Assembly: GCA_963674495.2 (NCBI GenBank)
Contig: CAXXLG010000001.1
Coordinates: 248,001-312,000, forward strand
Length of the DNA stretch: 64,000 nt
DNA from: RGIG3178 sp963674495
GTDB lineage: Bacteria > Bacillota > Clostridia > Christensenellales > QAND01
Direction: 5' to 3'
How positions within the stretch are numbered: the stretch's first letter is position 1; each line of letters starts with the position of its first letter. The notes beneath the pieces were generated by a model. The model was given only the letters and a program-made list of their open reading frames with translations. It searched no databases and was not told where the DNA came from. Positions 42,255 through 51,274 of the stretch are shown in pieces. The position numbers and the translations under genes were made by a program.

Positions 42255-43262
42255 TCAGCGCTCCAGCCCCTTGCGGATGCGTGGAGCCGTATAGGCGAAT
42301 ACCAAGGCCCCGATTGCCAGAACGATGCCGCCGGTAAGAAGCAGGTTAGGCCATGTCATGCTGCCGTTTAATATGGCGATGTTGCCCTTGTATATCCAGT
42401 AGAACGGGGACCAGTACATCACCCACTGCCACTGCGCCGAAAGAAACTCATAGCCTGCGATTGATGCCGCCAGCGGCAACATGATCAGCTTTGTGGATGC
42501 CACCGCCGTCATCACATCGTCGCTGTTGAGTCCTTCCAGAAAGCCGATCATGATGCTGATCAGCGAGGAGATGAACACGAAGATAAACAGCTGGACAAAG
42601 TTGACAGTGCCCGCTATCCCCATGATCAGAATCATGGCTATGCAGCCAAATAGCGACAGCAGGATGCCCATCATGCTTTTGCCGAAAATCCACGCCATCC
42701 TGGAAATTGGCGTTACATTAATGGCGCTGATGGTATTGTCCATCTTCTCGTCCACGATGTTCAAAGAGATCAGCATGCCCGCCATCACCGTTGTCATCAG
42801 GATGCCCATGTTGGCCCAAAGCATCTTAACGGGGGGCGTCTTCACACCGAATTCCCTTATGACCGCGGTGGAATCCGAAACCTTGCGGTCGTACTCGAAG
42901 AAGGTCTTGAGCATTTTGGCAAACTCCACGACTTCATCCGGTTCATTGCCCTGGACCAGGATATAGGCGCCGCTGCCTTCGCCGACGATGCCCACAACGT
43001 TGTCCCGTTTCATTACGCGCGCCTCAAGGGCATCATAGTCCTTATACTGCTGGACATTGGCATAGTCCTCGAGATAGGAGACCATTTGGGGATTTTCCCC
43101 TTCGATGTAAGCCAGGTTGACGGTGGTGTCTTCAATGCCGGGGGCGAAAAAATTCACCGCAACGGCAAGGATGATGGGTACGACCATCAACAGCAGGGAC
43201 ATGAAGTCCCGGACACTCACCTTCAGATCTCTTCCAAAAATAATCAAAGATTTTTTAAACAT
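42255..43262 (-). CDS. ABC-2 type transporter permease (second)
   Basis: 335 residues with the ABC-2 layout: N-terminal helix (about 20-40), a long extracytoplasmic domain (about 45-165), then five or six helices (from NMGILMTTVMAGMLISL). Last-helix region ends IRKGLER. GGAGGCGAAAA precedes the ATG at 43262. Pairs with the upstream permease and ATPase as an exporter; substrate unknown. Confidence 0.85.
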   Translation of the reverse strand: MFKKSLIIFGRDLKVSVRDFMSLLLMVVPIILAVAVNFFAPGIEDTTVNLAYIEGENPQMVSYLEDYANVQQYKDYDALEARVMKRDNVVGIVGEGSGAYILVQGNEPDEVVEFAKMLKTFFEYDRKVSDSTAVIREFGVKTPPVKMLWANMGILMTTVMAGMLISLNIVDEKMDNTISAINVTPISRMAWIFGKSMMGILLSLFGCIAMILIMGIAGTVNFVQLFIFVFISSLISIMIGFLEGLNSDDVMTAVASTKLIMLPLAASIAGYEFLSAQWQWVMYWSPFYWIYKGNIAILNGSMTWPNLLLTGGIVLAIGALVFAYTAPRIRKGLER

Positions 43263-43272
43263 TTTTCGCCTC

Positions 43273-44379
43273 CTATACCGACAGTGTGCGCTTGAATCGG
43301 GCGTTGGCCCAGGAGAATAGCAAGGCGGCGGCTGCAAGATATCCCAGTGAGATCAAAAGAACAAAGACCATATCGCCGTGGAGAAAGATCTCTTTAAAAC
43401 CGAACACGATGTAGTAGCTGGGAAGAAACTTCAGCCATAACGGATCCCAGCTGGGCGCGAAGTAGGCAAGCGCCGGGATGACCATGGCAATGATCAAAAG
43501 ATACATGACCCCGAACGATTTGACCATGTCGTTGAAGTATCCTGCAATCACAAGGCCCAGCCCGGAGGTGAACAGCCCCGTGGGAATCAGAAATGCAATC
43601 AACATCAGGTAGTTGATTCGCATCCCCATCAGCGGCACGGTGATGATAAGCGATGTTACGAGCATGGTTGCCGTCAGTACCATGACCTTGCTCAATAGGT
43701 ACTGCCAAACCGGGGACGGCGTGATGGCATAGGCTTTGATGACGCCCTCCTTTTTATCCAGGAAGATATAGGCCGCAATGATGAAGAATCCCATCAACGC
43801 CCCGTTGAAGGTCAGAAAAACGGGCAGCAGGTTTTCCCTGTCCGTCAGCACCATATTGCCACCGGTGAGACTGCGGACTTGCTGGTTTTCAGCCGCTTCA
43901 AAGAGTTGTGCGTCATCCTCTCCGTGGATGATCATCAGAAGGCCTTTCAGCCGCTCGGTCTCGTTGCCCTGCAGATAGTAGGTGTAATGCATCTCGAAAT
44001 CGTCTTCGTCCATAACGATGGCGGCCCCGATTTCATGCTTGGTTTCGGCCAAAAGCGCCACGTCTGCTTCGGACGTAAGGACGTAGATTTTTTTATCCTC
44101 CGTTTCATAGAGCCGGGCGTCGATTTCCTCTTTTCCCGCTTTCAGCGTCACAGCTTCCGGCTGGCCGTCCAGATCCTCAAATGCATCGATGTATGTCTGT
44201 TCGATGGATGCGGTAGGGAAGTCAAGATACAGGTATTCGTTCTCCTTGGTGTTGAACTGCTCCGGTATCACAAACAGCAGCACCGCCATCAAGATGAACG
44301 CCATCGCCACCTCAATGTAGAAATAGAATCCCCGGGATGCGATGATAAGCTCCTTGACGAAGCTGGACCACAGCTTCAT
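43273..44379 (-). CDS. ABC-2 type transporter permease (first)
   Basis: 368 residues with one N-terminal helix (about 18-38), an acidic outside domain (about 40-200) and a cluster of helices at the C-terminal half (FNGALMGFFIIAAYIF onward). Starts directly after the ATPase stop (TAG/ATG adjacent), so translation is coupled. Same architecture as the next permease, suggesting a heterodimer. Confidence 0.85.
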   Translation of the reverse strand: MKLWSSFVKELIIASRGFYFYIEVAMAFILMAVLLFVIPEQFNTKENEYLYLDFPTASIEQTYIDAFEDLDGQPEAVTLKAGKEEIDARLYETEDKKIYVLTSEADVALLAETKHEIGAAIVMDEDDFEMHYTYYLQGNETERLKGLLMIIHGEDDAQLFEAAENQQVRSLTGGNMVLTDRENLLPVFLTFNGALMGFFIIAAYIFLDKKEGVIKAYAITPSPVWQYLLSKVMVLTATMLVTSLIITVPLMGMRINYLMLIAFLIPTGLFTSGLGLVIAGYFNDMVKSFGVMYLLIIAMVIPALAYFAPSWDPLWLKFLPSYYIVFGFKEIFLHGDMVFVLLISLGYLAAAALLFSWANARFKRTLSV

Positions 44380-45234
44380 CTACATCAACCCCCTTCCGGT
44401 CACCTTGATGAAGATTTCTTCCAGTGTCGCCTCCTTGGTGTGCATGGTGCGGATGTGTTCTTTGCCAATCAGCTCCTGCAGCGCTTTTTTGTCCCCCTCG
44501 TCGACGGTGGAGAACGTTTTGCTCTGCAGCTTGGAATTTTCACCGTATTCCACTTCCACCAGGTTCTGGCCATACTGGAGTTTGAGATTCTTGGGGCTGT
44601 CGATCAGCTTGATCTCGCCTTCGACGATGAAGGCCACCCGGTCGCACAGCTCGTCGGCGATATACATGTTGTGGGTGGTTAGGAATATGGTAACCCCTTT
44701 TTCGTTCTCCTCTCGGATGATGTCCTTGATGACGGAGGCGATGGCCGGGTCCAGCCCGGTGGTGGGTTCGTCCAGAAACCACAGTTCGGGGTTGTTAATC
44801 ATGGAACGGGCGAAGGTGAGCCGGTGCTTCATTCCCTTGGAGAACTCCTCGGCCCGGATATCGCCCTTGCCGTCCAATCCGACCAGTTCCAGCAGTTCTT
44901 CGGGATTTCTGGTGGGAACGTCGAACAGCTTCGCATAGAATTTCAGATTCTCACGGGCCGTCATCTTGCTGTAGACATTGGACTGCTCGAACGACATGCC
45001 GATGCGGTTGAACATTTTCCGTTTGATCTCTTTTACGTCATAACCGGCTACCGTCACATGACCCTTCTGTAGCTTCAAAAGCCCGGTCAGTATGCCCTGG
45101 GTTGTTGATTTTCCCGCGCCCGACGGGCCGAGAAAGCCGAAGACCTCGCCTTTGGGGATATCAAAACTGGCATCCTTGACGGCGTACACTTCATCATTGG
45201 AATAGGAATGATAGAGATGTTCGACTGTGATCAT
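44380..45234 (-). CDS. ABC transporter ATP-binding protein
   Basis: 284 residues. Walker A GPSGAGKST, Q-loop with MSFEQSNVYSKM, ABC signature FSKGMKHRL (variant of LSGGQ), Walker B LWFLDEPTTGLD, and H-loop LTTHNM. The C-terminal ~70 residues (HTKEATLEEIFIKVTGR) match drug/antibiotic-export ATPases of the CcmA type. Second gene of the operon, 27 nt after tetR. Confidence 0.92.
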   Translation of the reverse strand: MITVEHLYHSYSNDEVYAVKDASFDIPKGEVFGFLGPSGAGKSTTQGILTGLLKLQKGHVTVAGYDVKEIKRKMFNRIGMSFEQSNVYSKMTARENLKFYAKLFDVPTRNPEELLELVGLDGKGDIRAEEFSKGMKHRLTFARSMINNPELWFLDEPTTGLDPAIASVIKDIIREENEKGVTIFLTTHNMYIADELCDRVAFIVEGEIKLIDSPKNLKLQYGQNLVEVEYGENSKLQSKTFSTVDEGDKKALQELIGKEHIRTMHTKEATLEEIFIKVTGRGLM

Positions 45235-45261
45235 GTACGTATCCCTCCTCTTTATTCTGCG

Positions 45262-45891
45262 CTACTTATAAAAAGCTTTTTTTAGTATATCCACGTAATG
45301 TTCAATATTCGCCACTATCCCGTTGAAATCCATTCTTTCATCCTCGCTAAGGGTGAGCAACTGCTCCTCCGCATACTTCTCCAGCGACCACCGTACGATG
45401 TTGATCGTTTCGGCGATGGTGGACGGATCGCGGAATTTGGAATAGTCCACGTTACGGGTGAAGATGTCGTTGTACATCTTTTCGAAATCCAGACCGTAAT
45501 CCTTGTACAGTTCAAAAACGCCCTCCAGCTTATCGGGCCTCTTGTGCGCCACGATGTTTTTCGAAAAATCGAACATATGCGGATAGATCCGGCCGACTTC
45601 CATCTTCACGAGCGTGGCGTGCTTGAGCCTCTCAAACAAATCCGTTTCATCCCAGTTGAGCCGTTCGGTAATGGCGTCGCACAGCGTATGCAGAACAAAC
45701 CCGATCAGCGCTTCATACAGTTCCTTCTTGCTGCCAAAATAATGGAACAGCAGCCCTTTGGAGATGCCGGCTTTATTAACGATGTTATTGGTGGACGCTT
45801 TCTCGTACGGGGCGTTGGCAAACTCTTCGATCGCCGCGTTGATGATGCGATCCCGTTTCTCGGGATCGATGCTATTTATGATATCGTCCAT
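45262..45891 (-). CDS. TetR-family repressor of the ABC exporter
   Basis: 209 residues. N-terminal DNA-binding domain RDRIINAAIEEFANAPYEKASTNNI...GISKGLLFHYFGSKKEL, then a helical ligand domain. The ATG at 45891 is preferred over longer readings that run through the operators. Palindromes TTGACCAC-A-GTGGTCAA just upstream are probably its own binding sites, so it should control itself and the exporter. Confidence 0.92.
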   Translation of the reverse strand: MDDIINSIDPEKRDRIINAAIEEFANAPYEKASTNNIVNKAGISKGLLFHYFGSKKELYEALIGFVLHTLCDAITERLNWDETDLFERLKHATLVKMEVGRIYPHMFDFSKNIVAHKRPDKLEGVFELYKDYGLDFEKMYNDIFTRNVDYSKFRDPSTIAETINIVRWSLEKYAEEQLLTLSEDERMDFNGIVANIEHYVDILKKAFYK

Positions 45892-45921
45892 TGTACCACT
45901 TCTTTCATTGCGAACTGCAGG

Positions 45922-45987
45922 TTGACCACATTGGTCACCGACCATACCGGTCAATATTAAAATACCACAATTGACCACAGTGGTCAA
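45922..45987 (-). promoter_or_regulatory. promoter and twin operators of tetR/ABC operon
   Basis: A perfect 17-nt palindrome TTGACCACAGTGGTCAA lies at 45971-45987. A second, imperfect one begins TTGACCACATTGGTCA at 45922, and a half-site GACCATACCGGTCAA ends at 45954. On the minus strand, -35 TTGACC (45987-45982) and -10 TATTTT (45964-45959) have a 17-nt spacer, so the upstream operator covers the -35 box. Confidence 0.8.
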
Positions 45988-46074
45988 GAGGCTTTTTAAC
46001 GTTTAATCAATTACGCAATTCATTAAGGTTGGTTCCAGTGAAAAACTTATTTTCGAACAGCGGCAGGGGTGGAA

Positions 46075-46315
46075 AGTGTGCCTTTATGCGGCTCCGCTTT
46101 TGGCAGACTACCGACGGGACTGGAACTTTACTGTATCTGGAACAAGTATATTGCGGGATACGCTAGCCGTTGTAGGTGCGATAAACATACATCTTGCCGC
46201 CGCAGTCGGCACAGTACATGAGGCCGGTGAGTGGATGCGCCTCGCTCCAGCCGTCCGGGTAGCGCCGGACAATAGACCGGATGCGCTGCACATTGTCAAA
46301 GGACACAACGCATTC
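46075..46315 (-). pseudogene. serine recombinase C-terminal relic
   Basis: Minus-strand reading gives FDNVQRIRSIVRRYPDG, then HPLTGLMYCADCGGKMYV and, after an in-frame TAG, RIPQYTCS. This is the recombinase zinc-ribbon region of a large serine recombinase. The catalytic N-terminal domain is absent. It is the only recombinase trace besides the IS transposases in the window. Confidence 0.72.
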
Positions 46316-46770
46316 CTATTCAAATATCTTGGGACGACCAAAAGCATTCCAGTTTTTGGTGGCGATAACACCGCCGTTTACAATATTGTTGTAAACACGT
46401 TTGTCGACGGTTCTCTTGTATACAACACCCACTAAGCTGCTGCATGCCTCATAAATGTATCCATGACGTCCCATGATACCCATGTGCGTTATACGGCCGT
46501 CGTCCGCCATGTAAAACACGAGGTCGCCAGGTGCAAGCTCATCTTTGATGATGGGCGTACAAAAGTTATGGTACGTATCATGAGCGGTGTAATCAGCGTA
46601 ATTTCCATAAAGATCCAAATTCATTTACAGCGTACCACCAAAGGCCGCTACAATCCCATGCATGGGCCTCGGGGAACGCAAATCCGTTCGTTTTGGCTTT
46701 TTCCGCGATATTGTTAAAATACTCAAGGCGTCCGTTGTCAAAATAATCGGGGTACATCCTGTAGGTGCTA
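46316..46770 (-). pseudogene. NlpC/P60 peptidase relic
   Basis: One frame reads FAFPEAHAWDCSGLWWYAVNE with the catalytic Cys of NlpC/P60 cell-wall peptidases. A frameshift near 46625 leads into ELAPGDLVFYMADDGRITHM with the catalytic His, and on to GVIATKNWNAFGRPKIFE. The N-terminal part is missing. It lies in tandem with the recombinase relic. Confidence 0.8.
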
Positions 46771-46771
46771 T

Positions 46772-46800
46772 TGAAACACAGGGACGGTTCTGATGTTTCA
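46772..46800. repeat. REP-like palindrome upstream of E14
   Basis: Same TGAAACA...GGGACGGTTCT...TGTTTCA unit as at 40023, within a 67-bp identical stretch that runs into the element. Confidence 0.85.
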
Positions 46801-46830
46801 TATATCTATTGATTTAGAAAATTATCGTTA

Positions 46831-46926
46831 CCCCAAACCCACCTACAAAGACAAAGGTGTTCGTTTTTGGGCACAGTTGCTCCACCAATTCAAGGCAACA
46901 ATATTAAATAATATAGTTGTCTTATT
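46831..46926 (+). repeat. ssrA-tail element E14 (type A)
   Basis: CCCCAAACCCACCTACAAAG...TTTTTGGG, AGTTGCTCCACCAATTCAAGG, hairpin GGCAACAATATT/AATATAGTTGTC. Although its upstream 67 bp equals that of E12, its own body is type A, so the pair is recombinant. Confidence 0.87.
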
Positions 46927-46980
46927 TATTTTGTGATACGATATATCTGACAAAAGGTTTGATTAATGCAGTACAAAGTA

Positions 46981-47006
46981 GTACAACAGAACCGTCCCCT
47001 GTGTAC
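46981..47006. repeat. REP-like palindrome (inverted)
   Basis: GTACA (46981-46985) and TGTAC (47002-47006) pair around ACAGAACCGTCCCCTG. It overlaps nothing coding and lies just before the hydA stop at 47027. Confidence 0.75.
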
Positions 47007-47026
47007 CCCCCTGTGTATTCCGTCGA

Positions 47027-48844
47027 TTATGTTTCTGTCCCTATATATGGGTATTTGCCTCGCTCTATGTAGGTCGTATGCAAATACTTCTTTGACAGTG
47101 ACGACAGGGGATGCTGCAGAAACTCCTGATAGATCTGTTGAACGCGGGGGTTCTCATGGGCACGCCGAATTTCTTTGCCTCTGTCAATGTTGTATAATGT
47201 ATCGGCGCGGTTGTGACGGTAATCAAGGGATAACTTCTTAAGGTCGCGCGTGCCCAGTATCGGCTGTCCTCCGCCTCCGACACATCCACCCGGGCATGCC
47301 ATCACTTCCATATAGTCGAACTTGCGCTCCCCTGATTTAAACCTGTCGAGCGCCCGTCTGGCGTTCCCCGTGCCATGCGCTACGGCGATGGTGATACGGT
47401 GTTCGCCCAGTTGGACGCTGCCATATTTCAGCCCGCTTTCGCCTCGGGCATCTTCAAAGTCGGGCACCGGCATTTCCTTGTTGTTGACAAGCTTATAGGC
47501 CGTTCGAATTGCCGCTTCCAACACGCCGCCCGTAGCGCCAAAAAGCATGGCTGCGCCGCTGTACTGATCAAACGGTTCGTCGTACGGCTCATCGGGAAGG
47601 TTTTTAAAATCCAATCCAATACGCCGGATCATTCGAGCCAGTTCGCGTGTTGTCAGCACATAGTCCACATCATGGAACTCGCCGGGTCCCATTTCCGGCC
47701 GGGCGGCTTCGTATTTTTTTGCCGTGCATGGCATAATGGCAACACAAACGATTTTCCTGGGATCGACATCAATTTTCTTTGCGTACCATGTTTTTGTCAA
47801 CGCTCCGAACATTTCATGCGGAGATTTGCAGGACGATATATGGGGCAGAAATTCCGGGTAAAAATGTTCTGCAAACTTGATCCAGCCCGGGCAGCATGAG
47901 GAGAGCAGCGGAAGCCTTTCAGGGTGGTGGGTGATGAGTTCCACCAGTTCGCTTCCTTCTTCCATGATGGTCAGATCCGCTGTCACGTCTGTTGCAAAAA
48001 CCCTGTCAAATCCGATTCGCCGTAATGCGGCAGTCAATTTTCCGGCAACGAAAGATCCCAGCGGCATGCCAAATACTTCGCCGAGGGTGACCTGTATTGA
48101 AGGCGCGGTTTGAACCACGACAAATTTATCGGGGTCTGCGATTTCGCGCCAAACATCGTCAATGCATTCTTTCTCTGTTAGAGAGGCGGTCGGGCAGGCG
48201 ATAACGCACTGGCCGCACATGATGCAGGCAACATCTCCCAGATCCTTTTGAAATGCAGGGGCGATAATTGTTTCAAGACCTCTGTTGAGCACGGAATATA
48301 CGTTGCATTGCTGAATATCGTTGCATATCGACATACACCGGCGGCATTTGATGCATTTGTTGTAATCGCGTTGAATCGCCGGGTTGTTGTTGGAAAATCC
48401 ATAATCAGGCATTTCTACGCTAAAAGGGATATCGCGGATACCGAGATTGTCCGCGACGTTTTGAAGTTCGCAGTTCAGGTTGCGAACACACGTTAAACAT
48501 TCGCGGTGATGCTGTGACAGCAACAGCGTAACCGCGGTTTTCCGGGCCCGCCTTATCCTCTCGGTATTGGTATGAACGATAAGGCCATCGCGTACCGGGT
48601 ACACGCAGGATGCCTGCAACGTGCGCATCCCTTCGATTTCTACAACACATACCCGACAGGACCCAATTTCATTAATATCCTTCAAATAACAAAGGCTGGG
48701 AATTTCCAAGTTGACCAGACGTGCAGCCTCGAGTACCGAACTGTTTTTTGGAACGCTATACGATTTCCCATCCATTACGATGGTAACCGTGTCATCAGCC
48801 GCTCGCGTATTCTCGTGGCTTTGGTTGTCGCCCACGTATTTCAC
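47027..48844 (-). CDS. hydA: [FeFe]-hydrogenase catalytic subunit
   Basis: Reduces protons or oxidises H2, probably as the catalytic part of an NAD-linked, possibly electron-bifurcating complex. 605 residues: N-terminal 2Fe-2S ferredoxin domain (CRVC), His-ligated cluster HHRECLTCVRNLNC, two 4Fe-4S sites (CIKCRRCMSIC, CIMCGQCVIACP), and the H-cluster motifs SSCCPGW (usual TSCCPxW), MPCTAKK and ACPGGCVGGGGQP. A small-subunit-like tail follows. Third gene of a minus-strand operon, 8 nt after hydB. Confidence 0.95.
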   Translation of the reverse strand: MKYVGDNQSHENTRAADDTVTIVMDGKSYSVPKNSSVLEAARLVNLEIPSLCYLKDINEIGSCRVCVVEIEGMRTLQASCVYPVRDGLIVHTNTERIRRARKTAVTLLLSQHHRECLTCVRNLNCELQNVADNLGIRDIPFSVEMPDYGFSNNNPAIQRDYNKCIKCRRCMSICNDIQQCNVYSVLNRGLETIIAPAFQKDLGDVACIMCGQCVIACPTASLTEKECIDDVWREIADPDKFVVVQTAPSIQVTLGEVFGMPLGSFVAGKLTAALRRIGFDRVFATDVTADLTIMEEGSELVELITHHPERLPLLSSCCPGWIKFAEHFYPEFLPHISSCKSPHEMFGALTKTWYAKKIDVDPRKIVCVAIMPCTAKKYEAARPEMGPGEFHDVDYVLTTRELARMIRRIGLDFKNLPDEPYDEPFDQYSGAAMLFGATGGVLEAAIRTAYKLVNNKEMPVPDFEDARGESGLKYGSVQLGEHRITIAVAHGTGNARRALDRFKSGERKFDYMEVMACPGGCVGGGGQPILGTRDLKKLSLDYRHNRADTLYNIDRGKEIRRAHENPRVQQIYQEFLQHPLSSLSKKYLHTTYIERGKYPYIGTET

Positions 48845-48852
48845 TCCTTATA

Positions 48853-50739
48853 CTACCGGATATAGATTGCGTTCACCGGGCATTTGGGTATACAGGCTTT
48901 GCATGTAATGCAAATATCCTGATTTATGTGGTAAGGTGGCTTTTTGGGCTGCCCATCAATGGCATTAACAGGGCAAATACGCGCACAAATCCCGCAGGCC
49001 ACGCATTTATCATCGGAAATTATCACTTGAAGCAATCCCTTGCAAACACCCGACGGACAGGTTTTCTCCTTTATATGCGCGATGTATTCATCCTTGAAAT
49101 ATTTCATTGTGCTCAATACGGGGTTGGGTGCCGTTTGGCCCAGGCCGCAGAGGGAAGAGTCCCTTACCTCATGGCAAAGATCCTCCAATATCTGTAAATC
49201 CTCCATTTCGCCTTTGCCCTGTGCGATCGAATTCAGCTTCTCCAGTATTCTTGCGGTACCAATGCTGCACGGAATGCATTTTCCGCAGGACTCATGCTGC
49301 GCAAACTCAAGATAAAACCGGGCAATATCAACCATGCAGTCGGTTTCATCCATCACGATCATACCACCAGACCCCATCATGGAACCCAGATCTGTCAGCG
49401 ATTGATAATCAATTGGCGTATCAAGCTTTGAAGCCGGTATGCAACCCCCCGACGGCCCGCCAGTCAGCACTGCCTTGAATGCCCGCTGGTTTTCGATTCC
49501 GCCACCTATTTCATATATAATGGTGCGCAACGAAGTACCCATTGGCACCTCAATAAGCCCTGTATTGTTGATTTGGCCGGCCAATGCGAACACCTTTGTA
49601 CCCTTGCTGTCCTTTGTTCCATAACGTGCAAACCAATCGCCGCCTTTTTGAAGGATGGCCGGAATGTTTGCATATGTTTCCACATTGTTGTTCAGCGTGG
49701 GCTTACCCCAAAGACCTGATTCTACCGGATAAGGGGGGCGAGGCCGGGGTTCGCCCCGAAGACCCATTGCCGAATTAATCAATGCGGTCTCTTCGCCGCA
49801 GACAAAAGCGCCTGCCCCCAAACGGATCTCAAGGTCGTAATTAAAATCCGAACCAAGAATATTTTGGCCAATAAGGCCGAGCTTCTTTGCCTGATCTATG
49901 GCTATTTCCAGTCGTTCAACCGCAATCGGGTATTCAGCCCGGACATAGATAAAACCGTGATTGGCTCCGATTGTATAGCCAGCAATGATCATGGCTTCAA
50001 GAACGCTGTGGGGATCTCCTTCCAGAATGGAACGATCCATAAATGCGCCCGGATCCCCTTCATCGGCATTGCACAGGACGTACTTTTGTCCCTGATAAGA
50101 GGCTGCCATCTCCCACTTTTTTCCAGTCGGGAATCCGCCGCCGCCCCGGCCGCGTAGGCCTGACTTTTTGATTTCGTCGATGATCTGTTTTGCCGGAGTC
50201 TTGCTAGTTAGGATACGGGCAAGTACGCTATATCCATCCATCGCAATATATTCGTATATATCTTCAGGATTGATAAGGCCGCAGTTTCTCAGCGCAATGC
50301 GTACCTGATGTTTGAAAAAATCGATTTCATTGATGGTTTGCTGCACCGCACCGGTATGCGAAGATCTATACAACAGCCTTTGAACAACATGGCCTTTTTG
50401 TATATGCTGCTCAATAATCTCTTCTACGTCTTCAGGATTTACATGGCAGTAAAAAGTACGATCCGGATGGATTACCACAATCGGACCCATTTTGCAAAAA
50501 CCAAAGCAGCCAGTCATAAATACCTTAGCGCGGGCCTGCAACTTACGCACTCTGATTTCTTTTTCAAAGCGCTCCTGCACTAATCGGCTTTTGGTTGCGG
50601 CACATCCGGCGCCGCCGCAAACGAGGATATGAAAAGTTTTTGACGGGGTGTTCTTTTCTATGCGCAGCCTAATATTTTTGTATGTCTTTTCCCTTAGCGT
50701 TCTAAGATCGGTTGCGTTTTTAACTCGAGTGAATTTCAT
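48853..50739 (-). CDS. hydB: NuoF-like hydrogenase subunit (NADH/FMN)
   Basis: 628 residues. The N-terminal thioredoxin-like 2Fe-2S domain has CGGAGC and CFGFC; the NuoF core has GLRGRGGGGFPTGKKW and CNADEGDPGAF for FMN and NAD(H). The 4Fe-4S motif SCGKCIPC is followed by a C-terminal 2x4Fe-4S ferredoxin (CVACGICARICP, CITCKACIPKCP). The ATG at 50739 overlaps the upstream gene by 20 nt, so the subunits are translationally coupled. It oxidises or reduces NAD(H) and passes electrons to HydA. Confidence 0.94.
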   Translation of the reverse strand: MKFTRVKNATDLRTLREKTYKNIRLRIEKNTPSKTFHILVCGGAGCAATKSRLVQERFEKEIRVRKLQARAKVFMTGCFGFCKMGPIVVIHPDRTFYCHVNPEDVEEIIEQHIQKGHVVQRLLYRSSHTGAVQQTINEIDFFKHQVRIALRNCGLINPEDIYEYIAMDGYSVLARILTSKTPAKQIIDEIKKSGLRGRGGGGFPTGKKWEMAASYQGQKYVLCNADEGDPGAFMDRSILEGDPHSVLEAMIIAGYTIGANHGFIYVRAEYPIAVERLEIAIDQAKKLGLIGQNILGSDFNYDLEIRLGAGAFVCGEETALINSAMGLRGEPRPRPPYPVESGLWGKPTLNNNVETYANIPAILQKGGDWFARYGTKDSKGTKVFALAGQINNTGLIEVPMGTSLRTIIYEIGGGIENQRAFKAVLTGGPSGGCIPASKLDTPIDYQSLTDLGSMMGSGGMIVMDETDCMVDIARFYLEFAQHESCGKCIPCSIGTARILEKLNSIAQGKGEMEDLQILEDLCHEVRDSSLCGLGQTAPNPVLSTMKYFKDEYIAHIKEKTCPSGVCKGLLQVIISDDKCVACGICARICPVNAIDGQPKKPPYHINQDICITCKACIPKCPVNAIYIR

Positions 50740-51274
50740 TATGTATAGACGGCCTTTCGTGGGTATCTGATGGCAAGCCATGCCAGTTCGCCTTTTTGTA
50801 ACGGTGCAAAATGGCCGGAACGTCCTCGGCCGCGACCTTCCCATATACTTCATCATCTATTGTCATAACGGGGGCGAGGACACAGGCCCCTACGCAGCGC
50901 GTGCTTTTAAGCGTAAACAAACCATCCATAGAAGTTTCATTTTCCTTTATTTGCAGCTCTTCCATAACCGCGTTGAGCACATCCTGCGCACCCTTTACAT
51001 AGCATGCCGTCCCAAGACAAACACTGATCACATGCTTGCCCCTTGGTTCCTGAGAGAACAGAGAATAGAAACTGACAACGCTGTTTATTGTTGAAATCGG
51101 AATATCCAACTTTTGTGAAATATACGTCTGCAGCAGTATTGGAAGATAGCCGAATATCTCCTGTGCATTTTGAAGAATATGTATGAGCATCCCTGGCTTT
51201 GATTGATAGTGTTTGATTACCTTATCCAGATTTGCATATTTTTTCTTTTGATGCTCAGGTATGACAAAATCCAT
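50720..51274 (-). CDS. hydC: NuoE-like 2Fe-2S hydrogenase subunit
   Basis: 184 residues of the thioredoxin-like [2Fe-2S] family. The ligands are CLGTAC and CVGAC. It is the first gene of hydCBA and completes the trimeric complex. The ATG at 51274 has GGAG at good distance; a TTG at 51313 would extend it by 13 residues. A palindrome TTTCGA-AAATA-TCGAAA (51329-51345) upstream may be an operator; the regulator is unknown. Confidence 0.92.
   Translation of the reverse strand: MDFVIPEHQKKKYANLDKVIKHYQSKPGMLIHILQNAQEIFGYLPILLQTYISQKLDIPISTINSVVSFYSLFSQEPRGKHVISVCLGTACYVKGAQDVLNAVMEELQIKENETSMDGLFTLKSTRCVGACVLAPVMTIDDEVYGKVAAEDVPAILHRYKKANWHGLPSDTHERPSIHNEIHSS

Noticed and set aside
46076..46435. 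119-residue plus-strand frame
   Set aside because: The opposite strand carries clear recombinase and NlpC/P60 relics, so this frame is a shadow.
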